A DNA stretch of 64,000 nucleotides from assembly GCA_002320595.1 (NCBI GenBank), contig DCKB01000021.1, positions 1 to 64,000 on the forward strand, written 5' to 3'. Of this stretch, positions 7,441-15,463 are shown in pieces. Each line of letters begins with the position of its first letter. Within the stretch, counting starts at the first letter, position 1. A model generated the notes under the pieces. The model worked only from the letters and a program-made list of their open reading frames with translations, was not told where the DNA came from and did no database searches. A program made the position numbers and the translations under genes. Source of the DNA: Christensenella sp. UBA1685 (GTDB lineage Bacteria; Bacillota; Clostridia; Christensenellales; CAG-138).

Positions 7441-8091
7441 ATGAGCAGATTGAAGCAGTTGCGCAAAAGTCACGGAATTACTCAGGATCAGCTGGGCGAA
7501 ATTCTGGGGGTTCAAAAGGCCGCAGTTTGCAAATATGAAACCGGGCGCGTGCCGCTGCCGCATGAAGCAATCGTGAAGCTTTGCGACCATTTTCGCGTAA
7601 CGGCGGATTATCTTCTCGGCATCGACGGGCCGGAGACAGTGCCTGCGCAGGTCACGCCGCTGTTCAAGCAGCGCGCTGCCGCATCGCCGCAGTTCCTTCC
7701 CATCGGTGAAACGGTGGGAGTTCCGCTCGTCGGGCGCGTACACGCAGGGCTCCCCATCCTTGCGGAGGAAAACATCTCGGAGTATATCGGCGTACCCGCA
7801 AGCGATGTTGTCGCGGGCGAGTATTTTTACATGGAAGTGGAGGGCGACTGCATGATCGGGGAGTTCATCCCCGAGGGCGCGCTCGTTCTCGTACGCCTGC
7901 AGCCGCGCGTTGAAAACGGGCAGATTGCCGTTGTACGCGTAGAGGATGAAGTGCTTTTGCGCAAGGTAAAATACATGGGTTCAACGCTTATGCTCATCCC
8001 CGCGAACACGAAATATGAACCTATGATCGTACCCGGCGAGCTGGCTGAAGTTGTGGGGCGCGTTGTGGAAGTGCGCATTCGCGGGCTGTAA
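7441..8091 (+). CDS. XRE/S24 LexA-like repressor with altered catalytic dyad
   Basis: 216-residue regulator: a Cro/CI HTH (residues 1-60, KQLRKSHGITQDQLGEILGV) joined to a LexA/CI-type S24 domain. The usual self-cleavage dipeptide is present (VGRVHAGLP, A102-G103). The position of the nucleophile Ser in GDSM is Cys137 (EGDCM), and the residue aligned with the catalytic Lys of LexA (DEVTVK) is Arg174 (DEVLLR), with Lys175 next to it. Autocleavage may therefore be lost or altered. ATG 7441 has GGAGG eight bases upstream; the in-frame ATG at 7417 has none. The gene faces the small membrane protein at 7018, with a dyad in the latter's promoter. Confidence 0.8.
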   Translation: MSRLKQLRKSHGITQDQLGEILGVQKAAVCKYETGRVPLPHEAIVKLCDHFRVTADYLLGIDGPETVPAQVTPLFKQRAAASPQFLPIGETVGVPLVGRVHAGLPILAEENISEYIGVPASDVVAGEYFYMEVEGDCMIGEFIPEGALVLVRLQPRVENGQIAVVRVEDEVLLRKVKYMGSTLMLIPANTKYEPMIVPGELAEVVGRVVEVRIRGL

Positions 8092-8160
8092 TTGCAGGAC
8101 GGAACATGAATAACGCCTTTTCTTGCAGGAAGGCGTGCAATAATCAGGAGGGTTTTCAAT

Positions 8161-8610
8161 ATGGCGTTTTGTGGTAATTGTGGCGCCCAGATCAACGATG
8201 GCGCAAAGTTCTGCCCCGTTTGCGGCACGGTTCAAGGCGCGCAGGCGGCCCCCAACCAACAGCAGCAACAGTCCGCTCCGGCCCAGTCTGCAGGCCTACG
8301 CACGGATGAGGAAAAATACCGCTACCTTGCGGCGCTTTCCTATCTTAACATCATTTTCATGATCTTGGGCTTGCTTGTCGGCAATGCCTCCAATTATCTC
8401 AGGCATCATGCCAACCAATGCGTTTGCCTGATGATCTGGAACATTTGCTGCGGGCTTGTTTGTATCATCCCCTTCATCGGCTGGTTGGTGGGCATCGTCG
8501 GCATGATCGCCGGGTTTGTCATCATGATTATCTGCATCGTAAAGGCGCTCAAACGCGAATATTACGAAATTCCGATCTTCGGCAAAATTCGTGTCATACC
8601 GGAAGTGTAA
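8161..8610 (+). CDS. Zinc-ribbon membrane protein (DUF4870-like)
   Basis: 149 residues. An N-terminal zinc ribbon with paired CxxC motifs (MAFCGNCGAQ, KFCPVCG) is followed by a Gln/Ala linker and a membrane region of two or three helices (YLNIIFMILGLLVG; VCLMIWNICCGLVCIIPFIGWLVG). The layout matches small zinc-ribbon/DUF4870-type membrane proteins of unknown role. AGGAGGG lies just before the ATG. Its first 22 residues are nearly the same as those of the protein at 18434-18931, so the two are paralogues. Confidence 0.75.
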   Translation: MAFCGNCGAQINDGAKFCPVCGTVQGAQAAPNQQQQQSAPAQSAGLRTDEEKYRYLAALSYLNIIFMILGLLVGNASNYLRHHANQCVCLMIWNICCGLVCIIPFIGWLVGIVGMIAGFVIMIICIVKALKREYYEIPIFGKIRVIPEV

Positions 8611-8624
8611 AGCGTCCGGCTTAA

Positions 8625-8660
8625 CAAATGCCCCGGCAGTTCTCTCTGCCGGGGCATTTG
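8625..8660 (+). terminator. Intrinsic hairpin after the zinc-ribbon gene
   Basis: A 15-bp perfect stem, CAAATGCCCCGGCAG / CTGCCGGGGCATTTG, with a 6-base loop. Confidence 0.75.
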
Positions 8661-8665
8661 CATGT

Positions 8666-8694
8666 CAAAAAAGTGGCGAGCCGCCACTTTTTTG
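8666..8694 (+). terminator. Second strong intrinsic terminator
   Basis: Perfect 13-bp stem CAAAAAAGTGGCG / CGCCACTTTTTTG with a 3-base loop and an internal T6 run, only 5 bp after the previous hairpin. Confidence 0.75.
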
Positions 8695-8850
8695 AGTTTT
8701 CTCAGCGTGCAAAACCCTGAGGGGTTTCATCCGTTCCGGCGTGCGTGCCGCCGGAGCCGGAATAAAGTCAAAGGGCTGCGGCCCCTTGACAATCCCCGGA
8801 GTTCTCGACAGGCCGTTGCATTGGTTGCCTTTCTTTTTGTGAAACACAGC
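8695..8850. repeat. Hairpin-rich intergenic element
   Basis: No gene with a credible start is seen here. The stretch contains CCGGCGTGCGTGCCGCCGG (8737-8755) and the imperfect palindrome GTCAAAGGGCTGCGGCCCCTTGAC (about 8767-8790). Dense GC-rich dyads of this type are often copies of a dispersed intergenic repeat in Clostridia; only one copy is present in this window. Confidence 0.3.
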
Positions 8851-8905
8851 TTTACATAGTTTTAACTTTCCCGTGCTTTTGCGCTTAACCTGAAAGCCGT
8901 ATGAT
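8851..8905 (+). promoter_or_regulatory. Pho-box promoter of the pst operon
   Basis: TTTACA (8851) and TTAACT (8862) are 11 bp apart and a weaker TTAACC lies at 8885; -10 TATGAT is at 8900-8905 and no good -35 is present. Pho boxes of low-GC Gram-positives are TT(A/T)ACA-type repeats with 11-bp period placed upstream of the -10. The distance from first repeat to -10 (49 bp) almost equals that in front of the Na/Pi cotransporter gene (50 bp). Control by the PhoB encoded at 13070 is inferred. Confidence 0.5.
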
Positions 8906-8955
8906 ATGTCCGTAAAAAAGAGGAAACAATAACAAAAAGAAAGAAGGATTTTACA

Positions 8956-9813
8956 ATGAAGAAGCTTACCGCACTTTGCATGGCAGCCCTGATGCTGCTC
9001 GTCGTGGCCGCAGGCTGCAACAACGCCTCCGAAAACACCGCGATTTATGTCGTCTCCCGCGAGGACGGCTCCGGCACGCGCGGCGCGTTCATCGAATTGT
9101 TTGGCATTGAGCAGAAGAACGAAGCGGGTGAAAAGATTGACCATACCGTTGAAACCGCTGAGATTACCGACAGCACTTCCGTTATGATGCAGACCGTTGC
9201 CGGCAACAAGGCTGCAATCGGCTATATCTCCCTTGGCTCTCTGAACGAAACCGTAAAGGCTCTGCAGATTGACGGTGTGGACGCAACTGCCGAGAACGTC
9301 AAGAACGGTACCTATAAGGTTGCCCGCCCCTTCAATGTGGCTACAACGGCAACCGTCAGCGCAGAAGCGCAGGACTTTTTGAGCTTCATTCTGAGCGCAG
9401 AAGGCCAGGCGGTCGTTGAAAAAGCCAACTGCATCAGCGAAGGCAACACCGGCGCTTTCACAGGCGGCAGCGTCAGCGGCAAGATCGTCGTCGCAGGTTC
9501 CTCCTCCGTCACCCCGGTCATGGAAAAGCTCAAGGAAGCGTATAACGCCATCAACCCCAACCTGACCATCGACATCCAGCAGAGCGACTCCTCCACCGGC
9601 ATGACCTCTGCAATCGACGGCCTCTGCGACATCGGCATGGCCTCCCGCGACTTAAAGGACAGCGAGCTTGAAGCCGGACTTACCCCCACCGCCATCGCCC
9701 TTGACGGCATTGCGGTCATCGTAAACAACGAAAGCGAAATGACCGGCCTTACAAGCGAGCAGGTGCGCGCCATCTTCATGGGCGAAACCACCGACTGGAA
9801 CGAAGTAAAATAA
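8956..9813 (+). CDS. pstS: Phosphate-binding lipoprotein PstS, halves in swapped order
   Basis: 285-residue lipoprotein (lipobox VAAGC, Cys21) that captures phosphate for PstCAB. The order of parts is unusual. Residues 28-160 match the C-terminal half of ordinary PstS (IYVVSREDGSGTRGAF, then AIGYISLGSL, FLSFILSAEGQ). Residues 175-285 match the N-terminal half (KIVVAGSSSVTPVMEKL, CDIGMASRDLK, ALDGIAVIVNNES, ending IFMGETTDWNEVK). Both phosphate-contacting loops, GSSSVTP and SREDGSGTRG, are present, so it is probably functional with a circularly permuted fold. AAGGA stands before the ATG. First gene of the pst-pho locus; a GC-rich hairpin separates it from pstC. Confidence 0.88.
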   Translation: MKKLTALCMAALMLLVVAAGCNNASENTAIYVVSREDGSGTRGAFIELFGIEQKNEAGEKIDHTVETAEITDSTSVMMQTVAGNKAAIGYISLGSLNETVKALQIDGVDATAENVKNGTYKVARPFNVATTATVSAEAQDFLSFILSAEGQAVVEKANCISEGNTGAFTGGSVSGKIVVAGSSSVTPVMEKLKEAYNAINPNLTIDIQQSDSSTGMTSAIDGLCDIGMASRDLKDSELEAGLTPTAIALDGIAVIVNNESEMTGLTSEQVRAIFMGETTDWNEVK

Positions 9814-9833
9814 GGGAACGAAGCGAATCAATC

Positions 9834-9855
9834 GCGGGCCGGCCTTCCGGCCCGC
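9834..9855 (+). terminator. pstS-pstC intercistronic hairpin
   Basis: GCGGGCCGG / CCGGCCCGC, 9-bp perfect stem, 4-base loop, no T-run. It probably stabilises the pstS message or attenuates read-through, giving more binding protein than permease. Confidence 0.6.
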
Positions 9856-9883
9856 ATTGGCATGACTTGGACAAGGAGCGTTT

Positions 9884-10774
9884 ATGACAGTGAAAAGGCA
9901 TGCGGAGCGTGTGCGCCCAAACGCCCGGCAGGTGCGTGAAACGCTGATGCGTATCGTGTTTCTGGTTACGGCCTGCATTTCCATCCTCGCCGTTATACTC
10001 ATTTGCATCTTCATGTTTGCAAACGGCATCCCCACCATCGCGGAAATCGGCCCTGCCAATTTTCTGCTCGGCACGAAATGGAAACCGCTCAACGGCATCT
10101 TCGGCATTCTCCCGATGATCGTCGGAAGCCTGTATGTGACGGCGGGCGCCATTCTCATCGGCGTGCCGGTCGGGATTCTCTGCGCCGTGTATCTTGCCCG
10201 TTTCTGTTCAAAGAGGCTGTACCGGGTGCTCAAGCCCCTGATTGACCTGCTCGCGGGGATTCCTTCCATCGTGTATGGATTCTTCGGCCTCGTTGTCATC
10301 GTGCCGCTGATTCAGCAGCTCACGGGGGGCAGCAACGGTAAAAATATCCTCACAGCATCCCTGATGCTCGGCATCATGATCCTGCCCACGATCATCAGCG
10401 TTTCAGAAAGCGCAATCCGCGCCGTCCCGGAAAGTTATTATGAAGGCGCGCTTGCGCTTGGCGCAACGCATGAGCGCAGCGTATTTTTCGCCGTACTTCC
10501 CGCCGCCAAATCCGGCATTCTCGCCGGGGTGATTCTGGGCGTAGGCCGCGCCATCGGGGAAGCGACCGCCGTAAAAATGGTGGCGGGCAACCAGCCAATC
10601 CTGCCCACAAGCATCCTGAGCGGCGTGCGCACGCTGACTTCGAACATCGTTGTGGAAATGGGCTATGCCGAAGGCCTGCACCGGGAAGCGCTGATCGCCA
10701 CGGCCGTCGTGCTCTTTGTGTTTATCCTGTTGATTAACCTTTCCTTCTCAGCCCTTAAGAAAAAGGAGGGATAA
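9884..10774 (+). CDS. pstC: Phosphate ABC transporter permease PstC
   Basis: 296-residue inner-membrane permease with six helices and the BPD_transp_1 core; PstC/PstA signatures GIPSIVYGFFGLVVIVPLI and the coupling loop EGALALGATHERSVFFAVLPAAKSGI are clear. It forms the channel with PstA, powered by PstB. The ATG is preceded by AAGGAG. It lies 2 bp before pstA, consistent with translational coupling. Family-typical length. Confidence 0.95.
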   Translation: MTVKRHAERVRPNARQVRETLMRIVFLVTACISILAVILICIFMFANGIPTIAEIGPANFLLGTKWKPLNGIFGILPMIVGSLYVTAGAILIGVPVGILCAVYLARFCSKRLYRVLKPLIDLLAGIPSIVYGFFGLVVIVPLIQQLTGGSNGKNILTASLMLGIMILPTIISVSESAIRAVPESYYEGALALGATHERSVFFAVLPAAKSGILAGVILGVGRAIGEATAVKMVAGNQPILPTSILSGVRTLTSNIVVEMGYAEGLHREALIATAVVLFVFILLINLSFSALKKKEG

Positions 10775-10776
10775 TT

Positions 10777-11655
10777 ATGGAAACCAATGCGATCAACCGG
10801 GAAAGCCGCAGTGAACGCTGGCGCGCTTACAAGCGCAGGCCGCTCTCCCTGCTGCTGCGCCTTGCGGTAACGCTTTCCGCCGCAGTCACGGTGTTCGTGC
10901 TCGTAACGCTTGTGGCTTATATCCTGATCAAAGGTATCCCCAACCTCAAGCCCTCTCTGTTCGCGTGGGAGTATACCACGGAAAACGCTTCTATGCTGCC
11001 GGCGATGATCAATACGCTCACCATGACGGTGCTCTCGCTCCTCATGGCAGTGCCTGTTGGCGTATGTTCTGCGATCTACCTTGTAGAATATGCGGGGCGC
11101 GGAAACCGGCTCGTATCGCTCGTGCGCATCACGGCGGAAACGCTTCAGGGCATTCCCTCAATTGTATATGGCCTCTTTGGCTTTCTGTTTCTCGTTGTTG
11201 CCTGCAAGTTCGGATACTCGCTTCTAAGCGGCGCCATCACGCTTGCGATCATGATCCTGCCCCTGATCCTGCGCACAACGGAAGAAGCGCTCAAGGCCGT
11301 GCCGGACTCCTTCCGCGAAGGCAGCTTCGGTCTCGGCGCAGGGCGGCTCCGCACCGTGTTCCGCATCGTTCTCCCCTCGGCCGTGCCTGGCATCCTCGCG
11401 GGCGTAATTCTCGCCATCGGCAGGATCGTTGGGGAAACAGCCGCGCTCATTTACACCTCCGGCACCGTTGCGGGCGTGCCGGAAACGCTTATGGGTTCCG
11501 GGAGGACGCTCGCCGTTCATATGTATGCGCTCCTCTCCAACGGTTTATATACAGAGCAGGCATATGCTACGGCAGTTGTACTTCTCGTGATGGTCGTAGG
11601 CATCAACGCGCTCTCCGCCTGGCTCGCCAAAAAAGTTTCAGCAAAGCAAAGGTAA
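10777..11655 (+). CDS. pstA: Phosphate ABC transporter permease PstA
   Basis: 292-residue permease, partner of PstC. Contains GIPSIVYGLFGFLFLVV and the coupling helix REGSFGLGAGRLRTVFRIVLPSAVPGILAG, then GRIVGETAALIYTSG, all typical of PstA. An AAGGAGGG site overlaps the end of pstC. It ends 7 bp before pstB. Usual length, no anomalies. Confidence 0.95.
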   Translation: METNAINRESRSERWRAYKRRPLSLLLRLAVTLSAAVTVFVLVTLVAYILIKGIPNLKPSLFAWEYTTENASMLPAMINTLTMTVLSLLMAVPVGVCSAIYLVEYAGRGNRLVSLVRITAETLQGIPSIVYGLFGFLFLVVACKFGYSLLSGAITLAIMILPLILRTTEEALKAVPDSFREGSFGLGAGRLRTVFRIVLPSAVPGILAGVILAIGRIVGETAALIYTSGTVAGVPETLMGSGRTLAVHMYALLSNGLYTEQAYATAVVLLVMVVGINALSAWLAKKVSAKQR

Positions 11656-11662
11656 CGAATTT

Positions 11663-12412
11663 ATGGATAAATTTTCGATCAACGACCTCAATTTGTATTA
11701 CGGCGATTTTCATGCGCTTAAAAATGTGAATCTGCACATCGGTGCAAACGAGATCACCGCTTTCATCGGCCCTTCCGGCTGCGGAAAATCCACGCTGCTC
11801 AAGTCCCTGAACCGCATGAACGACTTGGTGGAAGGCTGCCGCATCACCGGGGAAGTGCTGCTTGACGGAACGAGCGTTTACGGCGGGATGGATGTAAACC
11901 TGCTCCGCCGCCGCGTGGGCATGGTATTTCAAAAGCCCAACCCGTTCCCCATGAGCATTTATGATAACATTGCGTATGGCCCGCGCACCCATGGTGTGCG
12001 ATCCAAGGTGAAGCTGGACGACATCGTGGAACGCTCGCTGCGCAGCGCCGCCATCTGGGACGAGGCCAAGGACCGCCTGAAAAAAAGCGCGCTCGGCATG
12101 TCCGGCGGGCAGCAGCAGCGCCTCTGCATCGCGCGTGCGCTTGCCGTGGAACCGGAGGTGCTTTTGATGGACGAACCCACAAGCGCGCTCGACCCCATCT
12201 CCACCTCCAAGATTGAAGACCTTGTCGTGGAGTTGAAAAAAGACTATACTATTGTCATTGTTACCCACAACATGCAGCAGGCGGCCCGCATTTCGGACAA
12301 AACCGCGTTTTTCCTTCTTGGCGAGGTCATTGAGTTCGGCGATACAGAAACCATCTTTTCCGTGCCCGAGGACAAGCGCACGGAAGATTACATCACGGGG
12401 AGGTTCGGATAA
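11663..12412 (+). CDS. pstB: Phosphate ABC transporter ATPase PstB
   Basis: 249-residue ABC ATPase. Walker A GPSGCGKST (36-44), Q-loop Gln90, signature MSGGQQQR (146-153), Walker B VLLMDE (166-171) and H-loop THN are intact. The family-specific KSLNRMNDL after Walker A and FQKPNPFPMSIYDN identify PstB rather than another importer. Its stop overlaps the phoU start by one base. Confidence 0.96.
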   Translation: MDKFSINDLNLYYGDFHALKNVNLHIGANEITAFIGPSGCGKSTLLKSLNRMNDLVEGCRITGEVLLDGTSVYGGMDVNLLRRRVGMVFQKPNPFPMSIYDNIAYGPRTHGVRSKVKLDDIVERSLRSAAIWDEAKDRLKKSALGMSGGQQQRLCIARALAVEPEVLLMDEPTSALDPISTSKIEDLVVELKKDYTIVIVTHNMQQAARISDKTAFFLLGEVIEFGDTETIFSVPEDKRTEDYITGRFG

Positions 12413-13065
12413 TGCGCAACCAGTTCGACGAGCAGTTGGAACTGCTCAATGTGGAGCTCATCAAAATGGGCGCGCTGTGCGAGGAGGCCATCGGCCTTGC
12501 GACGCGGGCGCTTTTGGAAGGCAGCGCCGCTTCTGCCGAAAAGGCCGTTGCGGTGGATGCCGAAATCGACCAGAAAGAGCGGGAAATCGAGCAGCTTTGC
12601 ATCAAGCTGCTGCTCAAACAGCAGCCTGTGGCACGCGACCTCCGCGTGATCTCCGCTGCACTTAAGATGATTTCCGACATGGAGCGCATCGGCGATCAGG
12701 CCGCTGACATCTCTGAAATCACAAAATACATCCGCAAGAACGACAGCAAGAGCAAAGTGCATATTGCGGACATGGCAAAAGCCACCGGCAAAATGGTGAC
12801 CGACAGCATCGATTCTTTTGTGAAAAAAGATCTTGAACTTGCCTATTCCGTGATGCGTTATGACGATGTGGTGGACGATCTTTTCTCTGCCGTGCGGCGG
12901 GAGCTGATCGGCCTCATCGGTGAGGATGGCCGAAACGGCGAGCTGTGTATCGACCTTCTGATGGTCGCAAAATATTTCGAGCGCATCGGCGACCACGCGG
13001 TGAATATTGCGGAGTGGGTTGAATTTTCGCTCACGGGCAAGCATACGTCAAACGAAGGGGTGTAA
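12412..13065 (+). CDS. phoU: Phosphate signalling protein PhoU
   Basis: 217-residue, all-helical protein made of two PhoU repeats, each with an E/D-rich metal-binding motif (MISDMERIGDQAADI and YFERIGDHAVNIAEW). PhoU links the Pst transporter to the PhoR kinase and represses the Pho response when phosphate is plentiful. It sits between pstB and phoB, its usual place in Firmicutes, and the ATG overlaps the pstB stop. Confidence 0.95.
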   Translation: MRNQFDEQLELLNVELIKMGALCEEAIGLATRALLEGSAASAEKAVAVDAEIDQKEREIEQLCIKLLLKQQPVARDLRVISAALKMISDMERIGDQAADISEITKYIRKNDSKSKVHIADMAKATGKMVTDSIDSFVKKDLELAYSVMRYDDVVDDLFSAVRRELIGLIGEDGRNGELCIDLLMVAKYFERIGDHAVNIAEWVEFSLTGKHTSNEGV

Positions 13066-13069
13066 GCGC

Positions 13070-13747
13070 ATGATCTATCTTCTGGAGGACGATAACAGCA
13101 TCCGCGAGTTCGTCATCTATACGCTCAACAGCCAGGGGTTGGAGGCGCAGGGGTTTGAGCGCCCTTCCGCCTTCTGGGCGGCGCTGGAGCAGCGCCTTCC
13201 ATCGCTTGTGCTGCTCGACATCATGCTGCCGGAGGAGGACGGCCTCAGCGTGTTAAAGCGCTTGCGCAGCGCCACCGCCACGCGCCGCGTTCCCATCATC
13301 ATGCTCACGGCAAAAAGCACTGAGTTTGACAAAGTGGTGGGCCTGGACAGCGGCGCAGACGATTACATCCCGAAGCCCTTCGGCATGATGGAGCTGCTCG
13401 CGCGCATCAAGGCGCTCCTGCGCCGCACGGAGGAGGAGCATGTGGAACGGGACTATTCGCTCGGCGGGCTTTACGTTTGCCCGGTGAAGCACATCGTGCG
13501 TGTGGACGGGCAGAATGTAACGCTGACGCTCAAGGAGTTCGAGCTGCTGTGTATGCTGCTTGAAAACAGCGGCATCGTGCTCACGCGCGCGCAGCTTCTT
13601 GACCGCATCTGGGGCTATGCGTTTGACGGCGAAAGCCGCACCGTGGATGTGCATGTGCGCACGCTCAGGCAAAAACTCGGGGCATGCGGCGCGCTGATCC
13701 AAACCGTGCGCGGCATCGGCTATAAGATCGGAGGGGACGAGGCATGA
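13070..13747 (+). CDS. phoB: Response regulator PhoB/PhoP
   Basis: 225-residue OmpR/PhoB-family regulator. Receiver domain with acidic pocket EDD (6-8), phospho-acceptor Asp50 (LVLLDIMLPEEDG) and switch Lys in PKPF; C-terminal winged helix with LTLKEFELLCMLLENSGIVLTRAQLLDRIWGY and RTVDVHVRTLRQKLG. Start ATG 13070 has AGGGG upstream; longer in-frame starts run into phoU. Overlaps phoR by 4 bp (ATGA). It probably activates the pst and Na/Pi promoters through their TTTAAC/TTTACA repeats. Confidence 0.92.
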   Translation: MIYLLEDDNSIREFVIYTLNSQGLEAQGFERPSAFWAALEQRLPSLVLLDIMLPEEDGLSVLKRLRSATATRRVPIIMLTAKSTEFDKVVGLDSGADDYIPKPFGMMELLARIKALLRRTEEEHVERDYSLGGLYVCPVKHIVRVDGQNVTLTLKEFELLCMLLENSGIVLTRAQLLDRIWGYAFDGESRTVDVHVRTLRQKLGACGALIQTVRGIGYKIGGDEA

Positions 13748-15390
13748 CGGCAAGAATTTTCCGCTCCATTTTCCTTGTTGCCACAGCGGTGCTGCTCGCT
13801 TGCTTCATCCTGATTTTCGGCATGCTTTATGAACACCTTGGCCAGCAGATTCAGGCGGAGCTGCAAACCGAGGCGATTTACATCGCCCAGGGGCTTGCAC
13901 AAAGCGGCATGGAATATTTCAACGGGCTTCGCGGCACAAACCGCATCACTTGGGTTGCCGCGGATGGCACCGTGCTTTATGACAGTGATTCCGAAGCCGC
14001 GGCCATGGAAAACCATGCGGATCGTGAGGAAATCCGGGAAGCGCTTACGGGGGGGGCCGGAGAAAGCACGCGCTATTCCACAACGTTCGATGAACGGCGC
14101 ATCTACTTTGCCACCCGGTTGAGCGACGGCACGGTTTTGCGCGTTTCCTCTGCGCAGCATTCCGTTTGGGTGCTCATTATGGGCCTGCTTTCCCCCGTAA
14201 TCATGATTTTCGTGCTGGCGGCAATCCTTTCCGGCGTATTGGCATCCGCGCTTTCAAAGCGCATCCTGCGCCCGGTGAATGCGATTGACCTTGAGCACCC
14301 GGAACAGAGCGAGGTTTATGAAGAACTTTCCCCCCTGCTCTCGAAAATTTACAATCAGAACCGTGTGATCGACAGCCAGATTGAGGAGCTTCAGCGCAAG
14401 CAGGCGGAATTTACGGCAATCACCGAAAACATGAGCGAAGGTTTCCTTGTGATCGACGATCATACGGATCTGCTTTCCTATAATTCCGGCGCGCTTCGGC
14501 TGCTTGGCGCGGAAGCGGGGCTCAGCCGGCGGAGCGTGCTCGCGCTCAACCGCAGCGAGGGGTTCCGCAAAGCCGTTGAGCTCTCGCTTTCCGGAGAGCA
14601 CTGCGAGCAGCTGTTCGAGCGGGAAGGACGTTATCTCCAGATTATCGCCAATCCCGTTTACCATGAAGAACGTGTGGCAGGCGCGGTGCTTGTGATTCTG
14701 GACATTACGGAAAAGCACGCCCGTGAAAGCATGCGCCGCGAGTTTACCGCAAACGTATCCCATGAGCTGAAAACGCCGCTTACCTCGATTTCCGGCACAG
14801 CGGAGATCATTAAAAACGGCTTTGTAAAGCCGGAGGACATCCCTCACTTTGCCGGGAACATCTACGACGAAGCGCAGCGGCTCATCACGCTCATCGGGGA
14901 CATCATGCGCCTTTCCCAGCTTGATGAAGATTCCGTTCCGTTTGAAAAGGGGCCGGTGGATCTTTATGAGCTTGCTTCCTCCGTACTGTGCAGGTTGGAG
15001 GCGGCGGCCGGGAAGAGAGGGATCTCCCTCACGCTTTCAGGCGAGCATGCAACGGTAAACGGCGTTTCACAGGTGCTGGATGAAATGGTGTTCAACCTGT
15101 GCGATAATGCGGTGAAGTACAGCCGGGAGAACGGCCATGTGCGCGTTTTCGTTTCCGAAGAAAACGGCCATGTGGCGCTGCGCGTTGAGGATGACGGTAT
15201 CGGCATCCCCGCCGCCGACCAGGCGCGGGTCTTCGAGCGATTTTACCGCGTGGACAAAAGCCATTCCAAGGAAATTGGGGGCACGGGGCTCGGCCTTTCC
15301 ATCGTCAAGCACGGCGCGGCATTCCACAATGCCCGGGTCGCGCTTGAAAGCGAGCTCGGCAAGGGCACAACCGTAACGGTGACATTCTAA
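13744..15390 (+). CDS. phoR: Sensor histidine kinase PhoR
   Basis: 548-residue membrane kinase. TM1 about 8-30, extracytoplasmic domain 31-140, TM2 about 141-169, PAS-like domain 225-325 (FTAITENMSEGFLVIDD), dimerisation/phospho-acceptor helix with His340 (FTANVSHELKTPLTS), then HATPase with N box (DNAVKYS), G1 (VEDDGIGIP), F (FERFYRVDKSHS) and G2 (GGTGLGLSIVKHG) motifs. Pairs with PhoB. Unlike many PhoR proteins of this locus, it retains both TM helices and a sizeable external domain. Confidence 0.92.
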   Translation: MTARIFRSIFLVATAVLLACFILIFGMLYEHLGQQIQAELQTEAIYIAQGLAQSGMEYFNGLRGTNRITWVAADGTVLYDSDSEAAAMENHADREEIREALTGGAGESTRYSTTFDERRIYFATRLSDGTVLRVSSAQHSVWVLIMGLLSPVIMIFVLAAILSGVLASALSKRILRPVNAIDLEHPEQSEVYEELSPLLSKIYNQNRVIDSQIEELQRKQAEFTAITENMSEGFLVIDDHTDLLSYNSGALRLLGAEAGLSRRSVLALNRSEGFRKAVELSLSGEHCEQLFEREGRYLQIIANPVYHEERVAGAVLVILDITEKHARESMRREFTANVSHELKTPLTSISGTAEIIKNGFVKPEDIPHFAGNIYDEAQRLITLIGDIMRLSQLDEDSVPFEKGPVDLYELASSVLCRLEAAAGKRGISLTLSGEHATVNGVSQVLDEMVFNLCDNAVKYSRENGHVRVFVSEENGHVALRVEDDGIGIPAADQARVFERFYRVDKSHSKEIGGTGLGLSIVKHGAAFHNARVALESELGKGTTVTVTF

Positions 15391-15413
15391 GCCACGAGGC
15401 AGTTTGATAAGTA

Positions 15414-15439
15414 AAAAGGGCGGCCGATACCGCCCTTTT
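15414..15439. terminator. Bidirectional terminator, phoR / blaR1-like
   Basis: AAAAGGGCGG / CCGCCCTTTT, 10-bp stem with a 6-base loop and T-runs usable from both sides, between convergent genes. Confidence 0.85.
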
Positions 15440-15463
15440 CCATGTTATGCAAGTGCAAGGGTT

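Noticed and set aside
9834..9855. Considered as a full transcription terminator between pstS and pstC
   Set aside because: No T-run follows and pstC to phoR have no promoter that I can see, so read-through is expected; kept only as an intercistronic hairpin.
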